From the NCBI GenBank assembly GCA_934047225.1, contig OW203997.1, forward strand, positions 5,256,417-5,320,416: a stretch of DNA of 64,000 nucleotides, in the 5' to 3' direction. The notes under the pieces were generated by a model. That model saw only the letters and a list, made by a program, of their open reading frames with translations, had not been told where the DNA came from and did no database searches. Source of the stretch: Ypsolopha sequella (Eukaryota > Arthropoda > Insecta > Lepidoptera > Ypsolophidae). Position numbers and translations under genes: made by a program. Of this stretch, positions 21,690 to 31,898 are shown one piece after another (position 1 is the first letter of the stretch; every line of letters starts with the position of its first letter).

Positions 21690-22910
21690 TAGCAAAGGTA
21701 TTGACATTTTATTATTTCCAATGGTCCTCAAACTATGCAAGCCTGGAACACGAGGACCGGTTAAGTATTTTGCAGATTTTATTCCGCTCGGTTTATATCC
21801 AAAATTTAATTTTCAAGATTTTTAAACCAGTATATTATGTTGACAATAAAAACAAACGGCTTAAAACTATAATAAAAATTAACTTAATAATATTAACATT
21901 GAATAACTAAATAAATAAATACATTTAATGTTGATAAATAGTAAATTAACACAAATATGATATATATATTATAGGTTCAAACAGCCAAAATTAATTTTAC
22001 TTGTTTTTCTATTGGCTTCAATTTCATCATAGATTTTAGATTTTAACCATGCTAGGACCTTACTTTTAGTTACCTAAATAACCAGATCTATCCAAGTAAT
22101 AACCGTTTTGTATATTGAAGAAAGAAAGAAAAGATCGTACAAGGAAATAAAGAAAACACCACATGAAATGTCATCGCATGTGTATCTATACTTTTTATAC
22201 CGAGATCTGACAAAGTAAATGTCTGGCAAACTTTACCAAACGATCACGCCAAAAGTGCTGCTATTTCTTGACAATAAAAGATAGTTTTAACTGCAATAAA
22301 TATATGGTAAAAATTACTATCTTTGCGGTTTGTACACACAGTATCAACTGTTTCTATCATTAGAACATTTTCTCACGTCATGGATTGTGGCTCACACTGT
22401 GTTTATGTCGACCTTTTATATTTTTGGATTAATTTTGATTAAATCAGATCAGAGAGTTGACAAATTTCTACAAGTGCCATTCTTGTGTTTTCGTTTAGAA
22501 ATAACATTTGCCGACATCTTGCTAATGTGTGGGGACAACATAGAAATAGAAATATGTTAACAGTAGGTCAATAAAAATTCTTAGGTCCTTCATTTATAAA
22601 GATTTTGGTAGGCTTTTTGAAAAAACTCAACAATCCGCACCGCACCGATAAAAACAGAATGTTATCTATTTGCCAATCCAGCAAAAATATTTGAACAATT
22701 AATAAGTATCGCAAATAATGACATCACAACGCTGGTTTCCATTAATTACCGACCATTTTTGTTTGGAATTCTCTTTGCTCTGTTTGTTGTTTCATCTTTT
22801 GCACTTCATTAGACATGGATAAAATTATCAAGTAAATAATTGATAAAAGGCCCTAGAAAATGCTGAACAGCGAAACCGGTCGGGCGTTATAAAGTTTTAT
22901 TTTATATGTG
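21690..22910. other. unannotated AT-rich DNA
   Basis: No gene, long inverted repeat or within-window copy was recognised. Confidence 0.35.
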
Positions 22911-22915
22911 GATTA

Positions 22916-23075
22916 GTACAGTTCTCCCAAAGTAATAATGCGCATACAAATCTATAGCCGAGCGACGTACCACGTACGTGACCGTATTGATTGTATAGAA
23001 AGTGTAAGGAAATACGAGCTTTGCCGAACAGTGGCGAAGATTTGTAGGCGCATTATCACTTTGAGAGCACTGTAC
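22916..23075. mobile_element. MITE with GTACAGT inverted ends, copy 1
   Basis: The arms GTACAGTTCTCCCAAAGTAA with TAATGCGCATACAAATCT (left) and AGATTTGTAGGCGCATTATC with ACTTTGAGAGCACTGTAC (right) are mirrored over about 38 bp. A 73-bp relative with the middle lost lies at 40926-40998. Confidence 0.85.
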
Positions 23076-23289
23076 AACTGTTTTTATTTAACATAAACAT
23101 AATAATATATGAACATGATTATTAAATCTCCGTACCGTACCATACCTAAAAATGTTCGAGATGTCTTCTTGGCGAAAACCCAACGTTTGCGCGATCATAC
23201 TTCGTTAGTTACACAACCAATGACATTACTTTGTGACTGTTCTGTCTGACATTAGAAACGCAGTGCACGTACTGTCAAAGAGGTTTCAA

Positions 23290-23455
23290 CAGTACAGTGA
23301 AACACTCTTATAGCCACTTTTCATCGCCCTTTATTCCATCTCAATATCCTAAGTCTAAAATCTATTGTTGCACTTCACGCTTACAAGCTTTTATCCATTT
23401 ATCAAAACAAGAGTGGCGGTAATCGAACTCGGGCTCTCTGGCTCGTCTTCCGGCC
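23290..23455 (-). mobile_element. tRNA-derived SINE, split by a hAT-like MITE
   Basis: Reading on the - strand, GAGTTCGATTACC is an RNA polymerase III B box. It is preceded by GAAGACGAGCCAGAGAGCCC and continues into a non-tRNA body (to about 23290). The upstream part of the tRNA head (GCGCAAGTCGGTAGGCCGCC) lies on the far side of the 23456-24093 insertion, at 24094-24120. No intact tRNA fold is implied. Confidence 0.6.
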
Positions 23456-24093
23456 TAGTGTTGGTTAAACATCGATAGTTAATCGATTAATCGATACTAT
23501 TAATACTATCAGCACAATCGATAGTCTAATAAAAACAATCGATAATCCGCACGTCCTTCAGTATTGATTTTGAAACGCACGGTGGCCTATTTATATATTT
23601 TGTGCCTGAATGAAGTTCTTCTCACAAAATAAGTCCCACATATTAAGGCATTTTCATACTTAGTCATTGACAATAAGTACTTTGACTTTGCAAAGTGTTT
23701 TGTTTTAATAACAAGTAATTTTCATTTGATTTTTAAGTGACATTTCGTTATTTATTCACTTGTAAACAAGTTCATAAAAACAACAAACAACTAAAGTTAA
23801 TAGCAATTACAAAAATAAGTTCACGAAAAAAAAAACACATGTTTAATTCGAGATAAGTATCTAAAAAACTAGCGATTAAGTAAGATTGCATTTTTGAAAC
23901 TCAAACTGTCGATGTTGAAGCATTATTATTTATTTACTTGTTTAGTTATTAGTAATTACAAAAAGAAATACAACTACGAAAAAAAAACACATGTTTAATT
24001 AGAGATATATCTAAAAAAAATATCGATTAACTATCGATATATCGATTATTATCGATTGCATTTTTGCAAACTATCGATGTTTAAGCAACACTA
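23456..24093. mobile_element. hAT-like MITE, TAGTGTTG ends
   Basis: The left end TAGTGTTGGTTAAACATCGA is mirrored by TCGATGTTTAAGCAACACTA at the right end. The flanking octamers, TTCCGGCC (23448-23455) and TGGCGGCC (24094-24101), match at six of eight positions, consistent with the 8-bp target duplication of hAT elements. Inside, ATCGAT motifs are dense near both ends and AAAAAACACATGTTTAAT occurs twice. It interrupts a SINE. Confidence 0.75.
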
Positions 24094-24512
24094 TGGCGGC
24101 CTACCGACTTGCGCGTACAACGTAACTGTGCTTTATAACAAAACCTGCATGTTATCATCGCGAACATTAAATAATTTACATAAACTCATATAAGTACGGC
24201 TGGTTATCAATCATCTCACCCTGTGATGGATCGTTGCTTCTTATGGACTACTTGGCCCTTATAGAACTGGTATTTTTATTACATAAACGTTCGGATATGG
24301 AAGAGATAACTGTATGGTTGCAAACGCACGGATTCTCACGTTAGTCTGCAAAAAAGCTGAGGGATAGAATAATCGGATCGATATATACCTAAAGTTGGAA
24401 ATACTGAGAAATCCATTCTGAGTTCATTGTTACCTTTTAAGAACATTTTTAATATTTTAATTATTATTATAGTTATACCATCTAAAGTAGTGGGGTGTGT
24501 GGTAATAGCCTC

Positions 24513-24924
24513 TTAAGAGGGTATATCGTCAAAATCGACACATTTTGAAGTTATTTATCTGCTGTTCAGAAGAAGTCCCAAGTTAAATAAATTAGTATAA
24601 CAATTTTGAAACTGTTTTCTAGATTTTAGACTATCAGAAACGCGATTAGAGGTATTTCTCTCGATAGAAAAAATTATTGAAATGTGGTCTAAATTTACAC
24701 TTTTTTCGATATTATGACAAATTGGGATAGCGTACAGACTTCAAAAATATTTATTTAGATGGGTTTCACACTACCTAAATTACTGGTTATGGAAATTTTC
24801 ATAGCTATTTTAGATAATTTTTTATTAATTTTTTGTCAGTTTTCCCAGATTCCGTCCCTCTCGCACTGCAGGTCTTTCTGCCTGGAGTAACGGGGACTTT
24901 TGCACGGACGATATATCACCTTAA
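24513..24924 (+). mobile_element. TTAA-flanked MITE, family 2, copy 1
   Basis: TTAA|GAGGGTATATCGTC at the left is mirrored by GACGATATATCACC|TTAA at the right. The whole body matches 61818-62230 in the same orientation: TTTGAAGTTATTTATCTGCT, AATTAGTATAACAATTTTG, TATCAGAAACGCGAT, TTTCTGCCTGGAGTAACGGG. It has no coding capacity. TTAA target duplication suggests a piggyBac-type mobiliser (inference). Confidence 0.88.
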
Positions 24925-25246
24925 GGTACCAGCCTTTCTGTGAGAATATTTTTTTTTGGAAAGAGGATCATATTTTGATGCCGTAAAAAAAGAATTGTTG
25001 TCTCAGTTGTACGCTAATAAATAAAATCGAATAAAAATTTTAATAACTTTATCTCTCGCCCAACCTATACTTCCTATCCGTATTGAAATTTTGGGTAATC
25101 AACATGTTTTAAAAATACAACAAAGTATTCAGAGATCTTGTATTTTGTGCTCCAAAACGTCTCATTTCCACACAGATTTTTCTCAAATAACAACATTTTT
25201 TTAAGAATTTGAATACATATTGACCTCGTGGTAGTTCATAAACAGT

Positions 25247-25945
25247 TGAATGGGTGCCTCGTATAAGGGTCTATGTGAAAATTATCTTTGTGGTGATAAT
25301 CAAACTTTTGGGCCCACTTGCAGCATGTTCTTAACTCGACTTTAACTCGGGTTAAGTCAAAAAATAGAGGGTTAAGAAAAATCTCTCTTGCACCAATCAA
25401 AATCTCGGGTTAAGCTAGGGTTAAACTATGAGAAAGTCATCAGAATTTAACCCGACTCTCACTTCGAGTTAAACTCGGGTTAGCAAAGTAATGTTACCAG
25501 TTTGACTTAAATTGTGTTGTTTCCAATGACATTATATAGATACTATACCTCATTGGTTACAATGAATTACTTTATGGTAACATTTTATGTAATTGTCAAA
25601 TGTCAAACAATCGCTTAGCTTGGGTTTACTAACCCGCTTCGATTTTATCATGGTGCAATAGGACTAATGAAATGTCGGGTTAGTTAACTCTTTCCTTGGG
25701 TTAGTAAACCCGAGGGTTAAGGATTTTTTTGTTGATCATGCTGCAAGTGGGCCTTAGCTCTATTTAGGTCAAATGTCAAATGTGAAATGTCAAAGTTTTT
25801 TTTTGCTAGGTATTCTGTGTTGCCAGCAGAATTATATTTTCCAATTCACATTCGTTTCAAATGCGATATAGACCCTTATTCATCTAAAAACTAAAAAAAT
25901 CACTCAATGTATGGTATGGACCCTTATACGAGGCACCCATTCATT
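25247..25945. mobile_element. outer MITE interrupted by the 25311-25753 MITE
   Basis: GAATGGGTGCCTCGTATAAG with GGTCTATG near 25249-25275 is mirrored by ATGGACCCTTATACGAGGCA with CCCATTC at 25914-25943. A second internal TAGACCCTTATTCATC lies near 25870. The inner MITE occupies the middle, so insertion order is outer first. Confidence 0.75.
25311..25753. mobile_element. inner MITE with GGCCCACTTGCAGCATG inverted ends
   Basis: The ends GGCCCACTTGCAGCATG (25311-25327) and CATGCTGCAAGTGGGCC (25737-25753) are perfect 17-bp reverse complements. The interior is full of GGGTTAA / TTAACCC words on both strands, giving many secondary inverted pairs. No transposase. Confidence 0.88.
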
Positions 25946-26109
25946 TGAAAAATGCAGTAAGTTGGTATGTAAGTAGGCTAAATATGATAGCAATAAAACG
26001 TTAAGAGCTAGGACACGAAATCGCGGTAAAAAGTTACCGTCTAGCCTTAAAAGTTGCAGAGGTCGGAAACTGTCGATAGAATTCGTCCACACGAGCTACC
26101 TTTCGTGAA

Positions 26110-26285
26110 AAAAACAGTTGTCTCATCCATTATGATCGGATAGACTAGCTATGTAACTTTTCTATGGAACAGATAATATTTTTTCGCGATTCGATGGTTG
26201 GCTCCGTAGTAAAAGTTGTTCGTATGGACGAGTTCTTTCGCTAGTGTCCAGCTTCCCCAACTTCATCTTAACACCCAGTATATTC
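26110..26285 (+). repeat. dispersed repeat family 4, copy 1
   Basis: GTAACTTTTCTATGGAACAG, TTGGCTCCGTAGTAAA, GTTCGTATGGACGAGT and AACTTCATCTTAACACCCAG recur in the same order at 43880-44016. The final phrase also occurs at 57127-57165. Confidence 0.8.
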
Positions 26286-26346
26286 ATTTGTAATATTTTT
26301 GATATTCTTAGAACCTAATTTATACTGGTCCGGCACTCCCAAAAAG

Positions 26347-26450
26347 ATTCGGTCGGTAGTTTATCGGTCGGGCATACGTCCATCTGTGACGCACGCACAG
26401 AGAGTGTGGTGATAGAGTTGGATATACGTCCGACCGATATTCGACTGAAT
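26347..26450. mobile_element. short imperfect inverted-repeat element
   Basis: GATTCGGTCGGTAG...TTATCGGTCGGGCATACGTCC is mirrored by GGATATACGTCCGACCGATA...TTCGACTGAA. Arms of about 30 bp with several mismatches surround a 40-bp spacer. Confidence 0.55.
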
Positions 26451-26633
26451 TTTGTCACTTCAGAGTAGGCCCTGTTTCCCAACCTCCATATTTATAAAAT
26501 CCTGGCACCATAGTTTTGTTTCTTTTTTGTACAAAATATGAGCAAGTAACTAAATAATCATTATTCATAAAATTAAAACCTTTCAAACGCTAATCTTTAT
26601 TTATTACCATTAAACAATAAATCTTTTCCATGC

Positions 26634-26999
26634 ATTAAGGGTCAATTCTCCGGATTTGTAACAAAATATTAAGAAATAACTATAAAGGCCAAAGTACAAC
26701 TCTTAGCTTAGAAAACTTATTGTAAAAATTTGCTATTTGCATGAACATATTTTAACGATATTATTGTAGCTTTAAAATAATAGGATTTTCCATAAGATAA
26801 TTAGATTATTTTAAAAATTTAAGATTGGTATCACGACTATGGAAAAGTCAATTGTTTTATAGCTATTGTTATATCAATAAAAAAAAATATGCATCTAGCA
26901 AACTTTTAACAATAAGTTTTCTTAGTTAAGAGTTGTATTTTAGGCCGTTATAATTATGTCTTAGTATTCTGTTATAAATTCGGAGAGACGACCCTTAAT
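26634..26999. mobile_element. TTAA-flanked MITE, family 3, about 110-bp inverted ends
   Basis: TTAA|GGGTCAATTCTCCGG (left) is mirrored by CGGAGAGACGACCC|TTAA (right). Symmetry continues inward (AAGTACAACTCTTAGCTTAG / CTTAGTTAAGAGTTGTATTT, then AAAACTTATTGT / ACAATAAGTTTT), so nearly the whole element is a long hairpin. TTAA flanks suggest a piggyBac-type mobiliser. Confidence 0.88.
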
Positions 27000-27568
27000 C
27001 TATTGTATTAAATGTTTCGTAACAACATAAAAAAGCTGCGCACGCAGTGAAAGTAAACTTTATGTTCCACTTTATAATAAATTATAAATCTTGTTGCGTT
27101 TTGTAATATATTATTATGTGTATTGAAATCGAAAATCTATGCTCGAGGCACTAAAAAGGGTTCGCTAGATTGTTAGGAAATAATTCTGTCGATTCGGCGT
27201 AACAGGACTTATCTTATTATCTTTTTAATCATTTAAAAACTAAAATTACAACTAAGATTAAAAACTAATCATTAAACACAATAAATTCACTTATTCTAGT
27301 ACATATATTGCGCAAAACTTTGCAGTTTGTCTGCGAAAACTTAGTAGCTTTATTTATTTTTACTTAAATTAAATTAAATTAAATTAACCCTAACTACTTT
27401 GACAGGACTATTCTTATTTTAAGGGTTCTGTCTTTTTGATAAGGACAGATCGCTCAAATTAAGTTTAGTCCTGTCAAATAAGTTATGTTGTGGGCGCACC
27501 GTTGATAACCCTATGTATCGACTAACAAGAGGTGACCAATTCGGAGATTTGTAGAGAAAAACTACTTC

Positions 27569-27620
27569 AAAATAAATAGGGTTGGCAGGGCGCAACCTGT
27601 AGCATTTTGTACAGACTGTA
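27569..27620 (+). repeat. short dispersed repeat (pairs with 40765-40820)
   Basis: GGGTTGGCAGGGCGCAACCT then GTAGCATTTTGTACAG matches GGGTTGGCTAGGCGCAACCT then AAAACGTTTTGTACAG at about 40780-40815. Confidence 0.55.
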
Positions 27621-27889
27621 CGCTCCTAGTACATTATGGTATCCGCTAATTTGTTCTGTGATCTGTATATCCGAACAAAAAGAGTTTATAAAAATTCTAA
27701 CGGAAATGCCTTACCTTTGTATTTTGTTGTAAATTATACAACATGTTTAAATAAAATGATTTGCTGTCGAGCGGTCGGGCGGACAACACATCCCAATGAT
27801 GTCTCGTTTAGAGGCGAAACACGTGTCGATAAGTTTTCTTGCATGTCATTTAAGATTGCTTTAATTTGTGATCGTACTGCTTGCTTTGC

Positions 27890-28050
27890 TTGTGCATGTT
27901 TTATGCGGGAGGGCGGGCGGTGCTTGAGTCTGCATTTTGAATAGCATGGTAAGAGTGTTTTGCGGAATATTGCAGATTAATAATATATCCATAAATTTAT
28001 GATGTAATTCCGCAAAGTAACGCCTTTTTCAATAAATTTTAAATATATCA
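27890..28050 (+). repeat. dispersed repeat family 5, copy 1
   Basis: GCTTGAGTCTGCATTTTGAA, AGCATGGTAAGAGTGTTT, GCGGAATATTG and CCGCAAAGTAACGCCTTTTT recur at 33820-33945. A relative with GGGCGGGCGGTG lies at 63070-63215. The 102-codon ORF at 27636-27944 runs into this repeat and is not supported. Confidence 0.8.
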
Positions 28051-28529
28051 ATTGTATACCATACCTACAGATACAGATTCTGTGGAAAAGTTTTTTTTTT
28101 TTCATTTTTCCAGCTATTGTATATTAAATCATGATACAAATTTAAACGACTAAAAATTATGTTTTATTTATTTAAAGCATTTTTCTTATTGTTTAGTTAC
28201 GTACTGGACTGGACAACCCATTGTAGACACAAACGTAATACTACGTCAGCCCGGCGACCAGCAGTCTGCAGCTACATCATAAGCACTTCGAGATCAACAC
28301 GAGATATTAGTCACTTTCTACGTACTAGCAACCTATTTTAGACACCAACACCCTACTTACGTCAGCCCGGCGACCAGCAGTCTGCAGCTACATCATAAAC
28401 AGTTCGAGATCAACACGAGATATTTGTCACTTTTTACGTACTGGACAACCTAATGTAGACACCAACACCCTAAATACGTCAGCCCGGTGAACAGCAGTCT
28501 GCAGCTACATCATAAACACATCGAGATGA

Positions 28530-28577
28530 ATACTTGACTGATGACGGCCCACTAAGGGCCGAAATATATTTCAAGTT
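28530..28577 (+). ncRNA. hammerhead ribozyme motif 2
   Basis: CTGATGA (28538-28544), one extra C, stem GGCCC/GGGCC with loop ACTAA, then GAAA (28561-28564). Helix III is minimal (AT pairs). The predicted cleavage site follows the T at 28570 (AUU, an allowed NUH). TCAAGT (28571-28576) then pairs perfectly with ACTTGA (28532-28537) to close a 6-bp helix I. This is a complete type I layout. The extra C before helix II is shared with motifs at 14.2 and 30.5 kb. Self-cleavage is predicted, not shown. Confidence 0.75.
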
Positions 28578-28674
28578 TTAAATTTTCTTTTATTTATTGT
28601 ATATATTTAAAGTTATAAGTTATATATATATTTTAAGCTAATAGAGGTATATTATATATTTATTAAAGTATTAC
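28531..28674 (+). mobile_element. 144-bp hammerhead-bearing insertion with 10-bp target duplication
   Basis: It is flanked by TCGAGATGAA (28521-28530) and TCGAGATCAA (28675-28684), nine of ten identical, both derived from the array unit. The first 46 bp are a hammerhead. The remainder is AT-rich with no ORF. It is too short to encode anything, so it must be a truncated Penelope-like terminal repeat or a non-autonomous, retrozyme-like element. Confidence 0.75.
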
Positions 28675-28949
28675 TCGAGATCAACACGAGATATTTGTCA
28701 CTTTTTACGTACTGGACAACCTAATGTAGGCATCAACACCCTACATACGTCAGCCCGGCGACCAGCAGTCTGCAGCTAAATCATAAACACTTCGAGATCA
28801 TCATGAGGTATTTGTCACTTTCTACGTACTGGACAATCCATTGTAGACACCAACACCCTACATACGTCAGCCCGGCGACCAGCAGTCTGCAGCTAAATCA
28901 TAAACACTTCGAGATCAACACGAGATATTAGTCACTTTCTACGAATGGG

Positions 28950-30300
28950 CCTATGGCTTCCGCAGCCTTATTCTGTTACTCAGATGTGCTATTGATATTT
29001 AGAAGATTGTAGGAAAAACCTGGATCTGATCGGGTAGTAAAGAAGATGCTTATACCCAGCAGTCTTTGATAGGGGCCGGAAACGGCACAATTATTGATGA
29101 TGATAAATTAGTTTGATTCTAGAAAACAAATACATTTTCAGACGCCAGCTCATATTGAATTATTTTTTAATGCATGTTTATAGACAGCATTATATGCAAC
29201 ATAAAAAGCTCTAAATAACTGATAAATAACTAATAAATAAATAACTAAGAAATAACTAAATAGCTTAAAACATGCATGAAAAGTGTCAAAATACGCAACA
29301 TTTGTAGTTATTTTATTTCAAAAACAACATAAAATATGTAATTTTTTGAGAAAATATTATTAATATTATCGGAGAAAAGTATTGTGTAATTTTACATTTT
29401 GCTATGGTAGTAAAGAGGAACTTCCGAATGTTCGTTGGTAAGATTGTCTTCGATAGCTCTAAACATTTTATAAGCAGAAAAAAACTATTTTACATCTACT
29501 GAGGTAACTGGGCAATATTTGAATTTTGGTGCTATGTTGATATTTATTGTTTCTGGCAAAATATACCAATAAAATAGTGCAAAAATATGCATCATTAACA
29601 GTTTTTTAGTTCAAATATGCAATAAAACAATTATTTTTAAATTTCCATCCCCTGTTTTATGTAGGTATTTAACATATTTTTTCCATAATCAGAAAATTTT
29701 AGTGCCTTTACCGTACCCCTTCTACCTTCTGTAATTAATTTTCCTTGATTTCTAATTGGTTTTTATTTTCTATGCATTTCAAAAGTATTCCTAAGCGAAG
29801 GGTTTCGCAAGAAACCATATTAACTTAATCAGAAAATCATTTCAGAATACGGTTTAGTTCCATTTTTAGAGGTAGAAAACTAGTTGCGTATACCGGTTTT
29901 CGTCACCTCAATATTGACTGGTATTCTGCCCATGAACTTGTGTTAAATCATTTAATTAATCGATTGACTAATTCACACTTCATAGACCGCGTGTTGTAAA
30001 AAATCTTACTAATTTTTACATTGAGACCTCATTAACGGTATTTAATGAAGTCGCTAGATTATTATGTTCATAATTAACTTTAAATAACGGTTGATTAAAT
30101 TAATTATTATTTTAGATTGAAAAACTTAATTAAAATGTTCTAGTAACAAAATGAAAAAGTAAAACTTTTGGTATTATGTACTAGCGTGGTGATAGAGATT
30201 TTACGATAAATAAAAATTGTTAGACATTGGATTATATGCAATAAGCACTATGAAAGAGCCAAAATACGCATGCAAATATTGACATGAAAAAATTCCAAAC
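28950..30300. other. unannotated AT-rich DNA
   Basis: No gene or clear within-window copy was recognised. At 30305-30365, ATGCCCGCGACTTCAGTCAC resembles the end of a common insect Helitron-like repeat. Confidence 0.35.
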
Positions 30301-30487
30301 TATACATATATACAAACAGTATGCCCGCGACTTCAGTCACGTGGATTTGCGATAAATATTTTAAAAAGCTTTTCTTCGTGTACCTCTATGCCCCTTTACA
30401 GTCGCTACTGATATAGTTGATTTATTTTTATACTAACATATAGTTATATGTAACAATAAAATTAAATAACATATAATAAGTTGTTTA

Positions 30488-30856
30488 TAGTTTTAACAAT
30501 TATATGATAATAATAAAAAATAAACTTTATATTTTCGATATATTTCGGCCTCATCAGTGAGGCCGTCATCAGTCGAGTGGTTGACAGGTAGAAAATTATA
30601 AAAAACATATATGAAAAAAAGTTGATACAGTCTGAAAAGGTTATGATAGGAACTATTTATATTAAAAAAGACGTAAAATAAAAAATAAAAAAATGAAAAA
30701 AGGGTGGTAAAATAAAAAAGAAACAGTTTGGAGGGGAGTACTTGCTGATTGGGTCAGTTGGTCGAGTCTGTCAGTGCTGTCTGTTGAGTCCGAGTCCATA
30801 GTGTGCGCCAAGTGACCATATATATATATATCATTATCATATAATTGTTAAAACTA
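30488..30856 (-). mobile_element. Penelope-like/non-autonomous element with 28-bp inverted ends
   Basis: The arms TAGTTTTAACAATTATATGA... (30488-30515) and its mirror at 30829-30856 match at 27 of 28 positions. Inside, on the - strand, lie a hammerhead motif (30533-30577) and a short open frame starting at 30799 (MDSDSTDSTDRLDQLTQSAS...). A microsatellite (TA)n adjoins the right arm. The Penelope assignment is inferred from the hammerhead. Confidence 0.6.
30533..30577 (-). ncRNA. hammerhead ribozyme motif 3
   Basis: On the - strand CTGATGA (30566-30572), one extra C, a perfect 7-bp helix II (GGCCTCA/TGAGGCC) with loop CTGA, then GAAA (30543-30546). Helix III is one or two AT pairs. TCGA on each side forms a 4-bp helix I. 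Core boxes are intact, but helix I is short. Confidence 0.7.
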
Positions 30857-30932
30857 CAAATAAAAAGCTAATACAGCTAAAATTATATTTATTGATATAA
30901 TAAGTTGGCTGTAGTACTAACACCTAGCCTAG

Positions 30933-31330
30933 TCAGCTGCCATATAAATGCTTTAGGTGTTTCTGACGTCCTGATCGGTTTGATCTCAATGAAACTTTGC
31001 ACACATCTTTATATATGTTTCCCTTCTCCCCACACCGCATTCCGACCCATCTTTCATCGAGAGGTTTGTGGAATTTTTTCAGGTAAAGACTGTTTTCCAT
31101 GAAACGGTAACTGTTTATTTATAGAAAAGTGTATAAACTTAGTCTCTTGCTAAACTTTGCGTAAAAACGAGTCAATATTCACGATCCTGACAGCTACTAT
31201 GAAGGTGTTTCATCAAATGTTGTTTTTTAAGCTGTATAGAGACGAAGTTAGATGTCACTAGATATGCTATTGACTTCACATTCAGTATTTACTTTTTGTA
31301 TGAATCTTGAGAAACATCCAGGCGTAAATT
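30933..31330 (+). repeat. dispersed repeat family 2, copy 2
   Basis: Same landmarks as 10689-11140, beginning CAGCTGCCATATAAATGC and ending CCAGGCGTAAAT. It contains GAGGTTTGTGGAATTTTTTC, which is missing from the first copy. The ORF at 30905-31102 is not supported. Confidence 0.85.
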
Positions 31331-31390
31331 ATGTCCTAAAATCAACAAAAACAACGAAGGTTTGTCAGTGCTGCTGTTTATAATATATAA

Positions 31391-31651
31391 GAGGTGAATT
31401 TGTGAACATCTTCCAAATTCATACCTGAGCCTTGGTAAGTTATCAGCATCATGAACCAATAACGATTTTTGTAAAATTCATAAAATGAAATTTCGACTCC
31501 TCATAGTGATTCACTCAGGACTGGGAGTGACTTACTATGAGAAGTCGAAATTTCATTATACGAATTTCACAAAAATTGTTATCGATCCATGATGCTGATC
31601 ACTTACCAAGCCTCCTGTATGAATTTGGACGATGATCAAAAAGTCACCTTG
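31391..31651. mobile_element. palindromic MITE, family 4, copy 1
   Basis: AGGTGAATTTGTGAACATC and AAATTCATACCTGAGCCTTG at the left are mirrored by AAGCCTCCTGTATGAATTTG and AAAAAGTCACCTT at the right. The centre is a second strong palindrome (GAAATTTCGACTCCTCATAG...CTATGAGAAGTCGAAATTTC). It is matched end to end by 35503-35775 and more weakly by 60119-60402. Confidence 0.88.
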
Positions 31652-31784
31652 AAAAAGTACAAAATGTCTTTGTTCTTACTTTCTTACTTATAAATAGATA
31701 CTTAATAACATATTCTTCTAACTAACTTTTATATCACTAAAATTAGGGTGAGTGTCCATCATAACGAAATAGATAACACAGCTA

Positions 31785-31898
31785 AGACTCACTATTATTT
31801 ATGCGAGAAAATGAGAATACACCTCGCGAAGCCTGATGAAGGTCAATCTTAAGTTGACCGAAACGTCGAGTTTTTCTCGCATAAATAATAGTGAGTCT
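31785..31898 (+). ncRNA. hammerhead ribozyme motif 4 inside a 27-bp stem
   Basis: The core is CTGATGA (31833-31839), one A, a perfect 6-bp helix II GGTCAA/TTGACC with a 7-nt loop, then GAAAC (31860-31864) and GTC, placing cleavage after 31867. Helix III is minimal (ACGT). C31832 can pair with G31868. Beyond an internal loop, 31785-31811 pairs without mismatch to 31872-31898 (AGACTCACTATTATTTATGC...), giving a very long helix I. This is the closest to the classical core, though it also carries an extra base after CTGATGA. Confidence 0.75.

Larger units (their letters stand above)
28199..28944 (+). repeat. 117-bp tandem array, 5 units, split by an insertion
   Basis: The landmark CAGCCCGGCGACCAGCAGTC starts at 28247, 28363, 28480, 28751 and 28868, giving spacings of 116, 117, 271 and 117. 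The one long spacing equals 117 + 144 + 10, exactly explained by the 144-bp insertion and its 10-bp target duplication. Units are 90% or more alike. No coding function. The ORF at 28159-28341 lies inside and is not supported. Confidence 0.93.

Noticed and set aside
27636..27944. 102-aa + strand ORF
   Set aside because: Its 3' part is a dispersed repeat also found at 33.8 and 63.1 kb.
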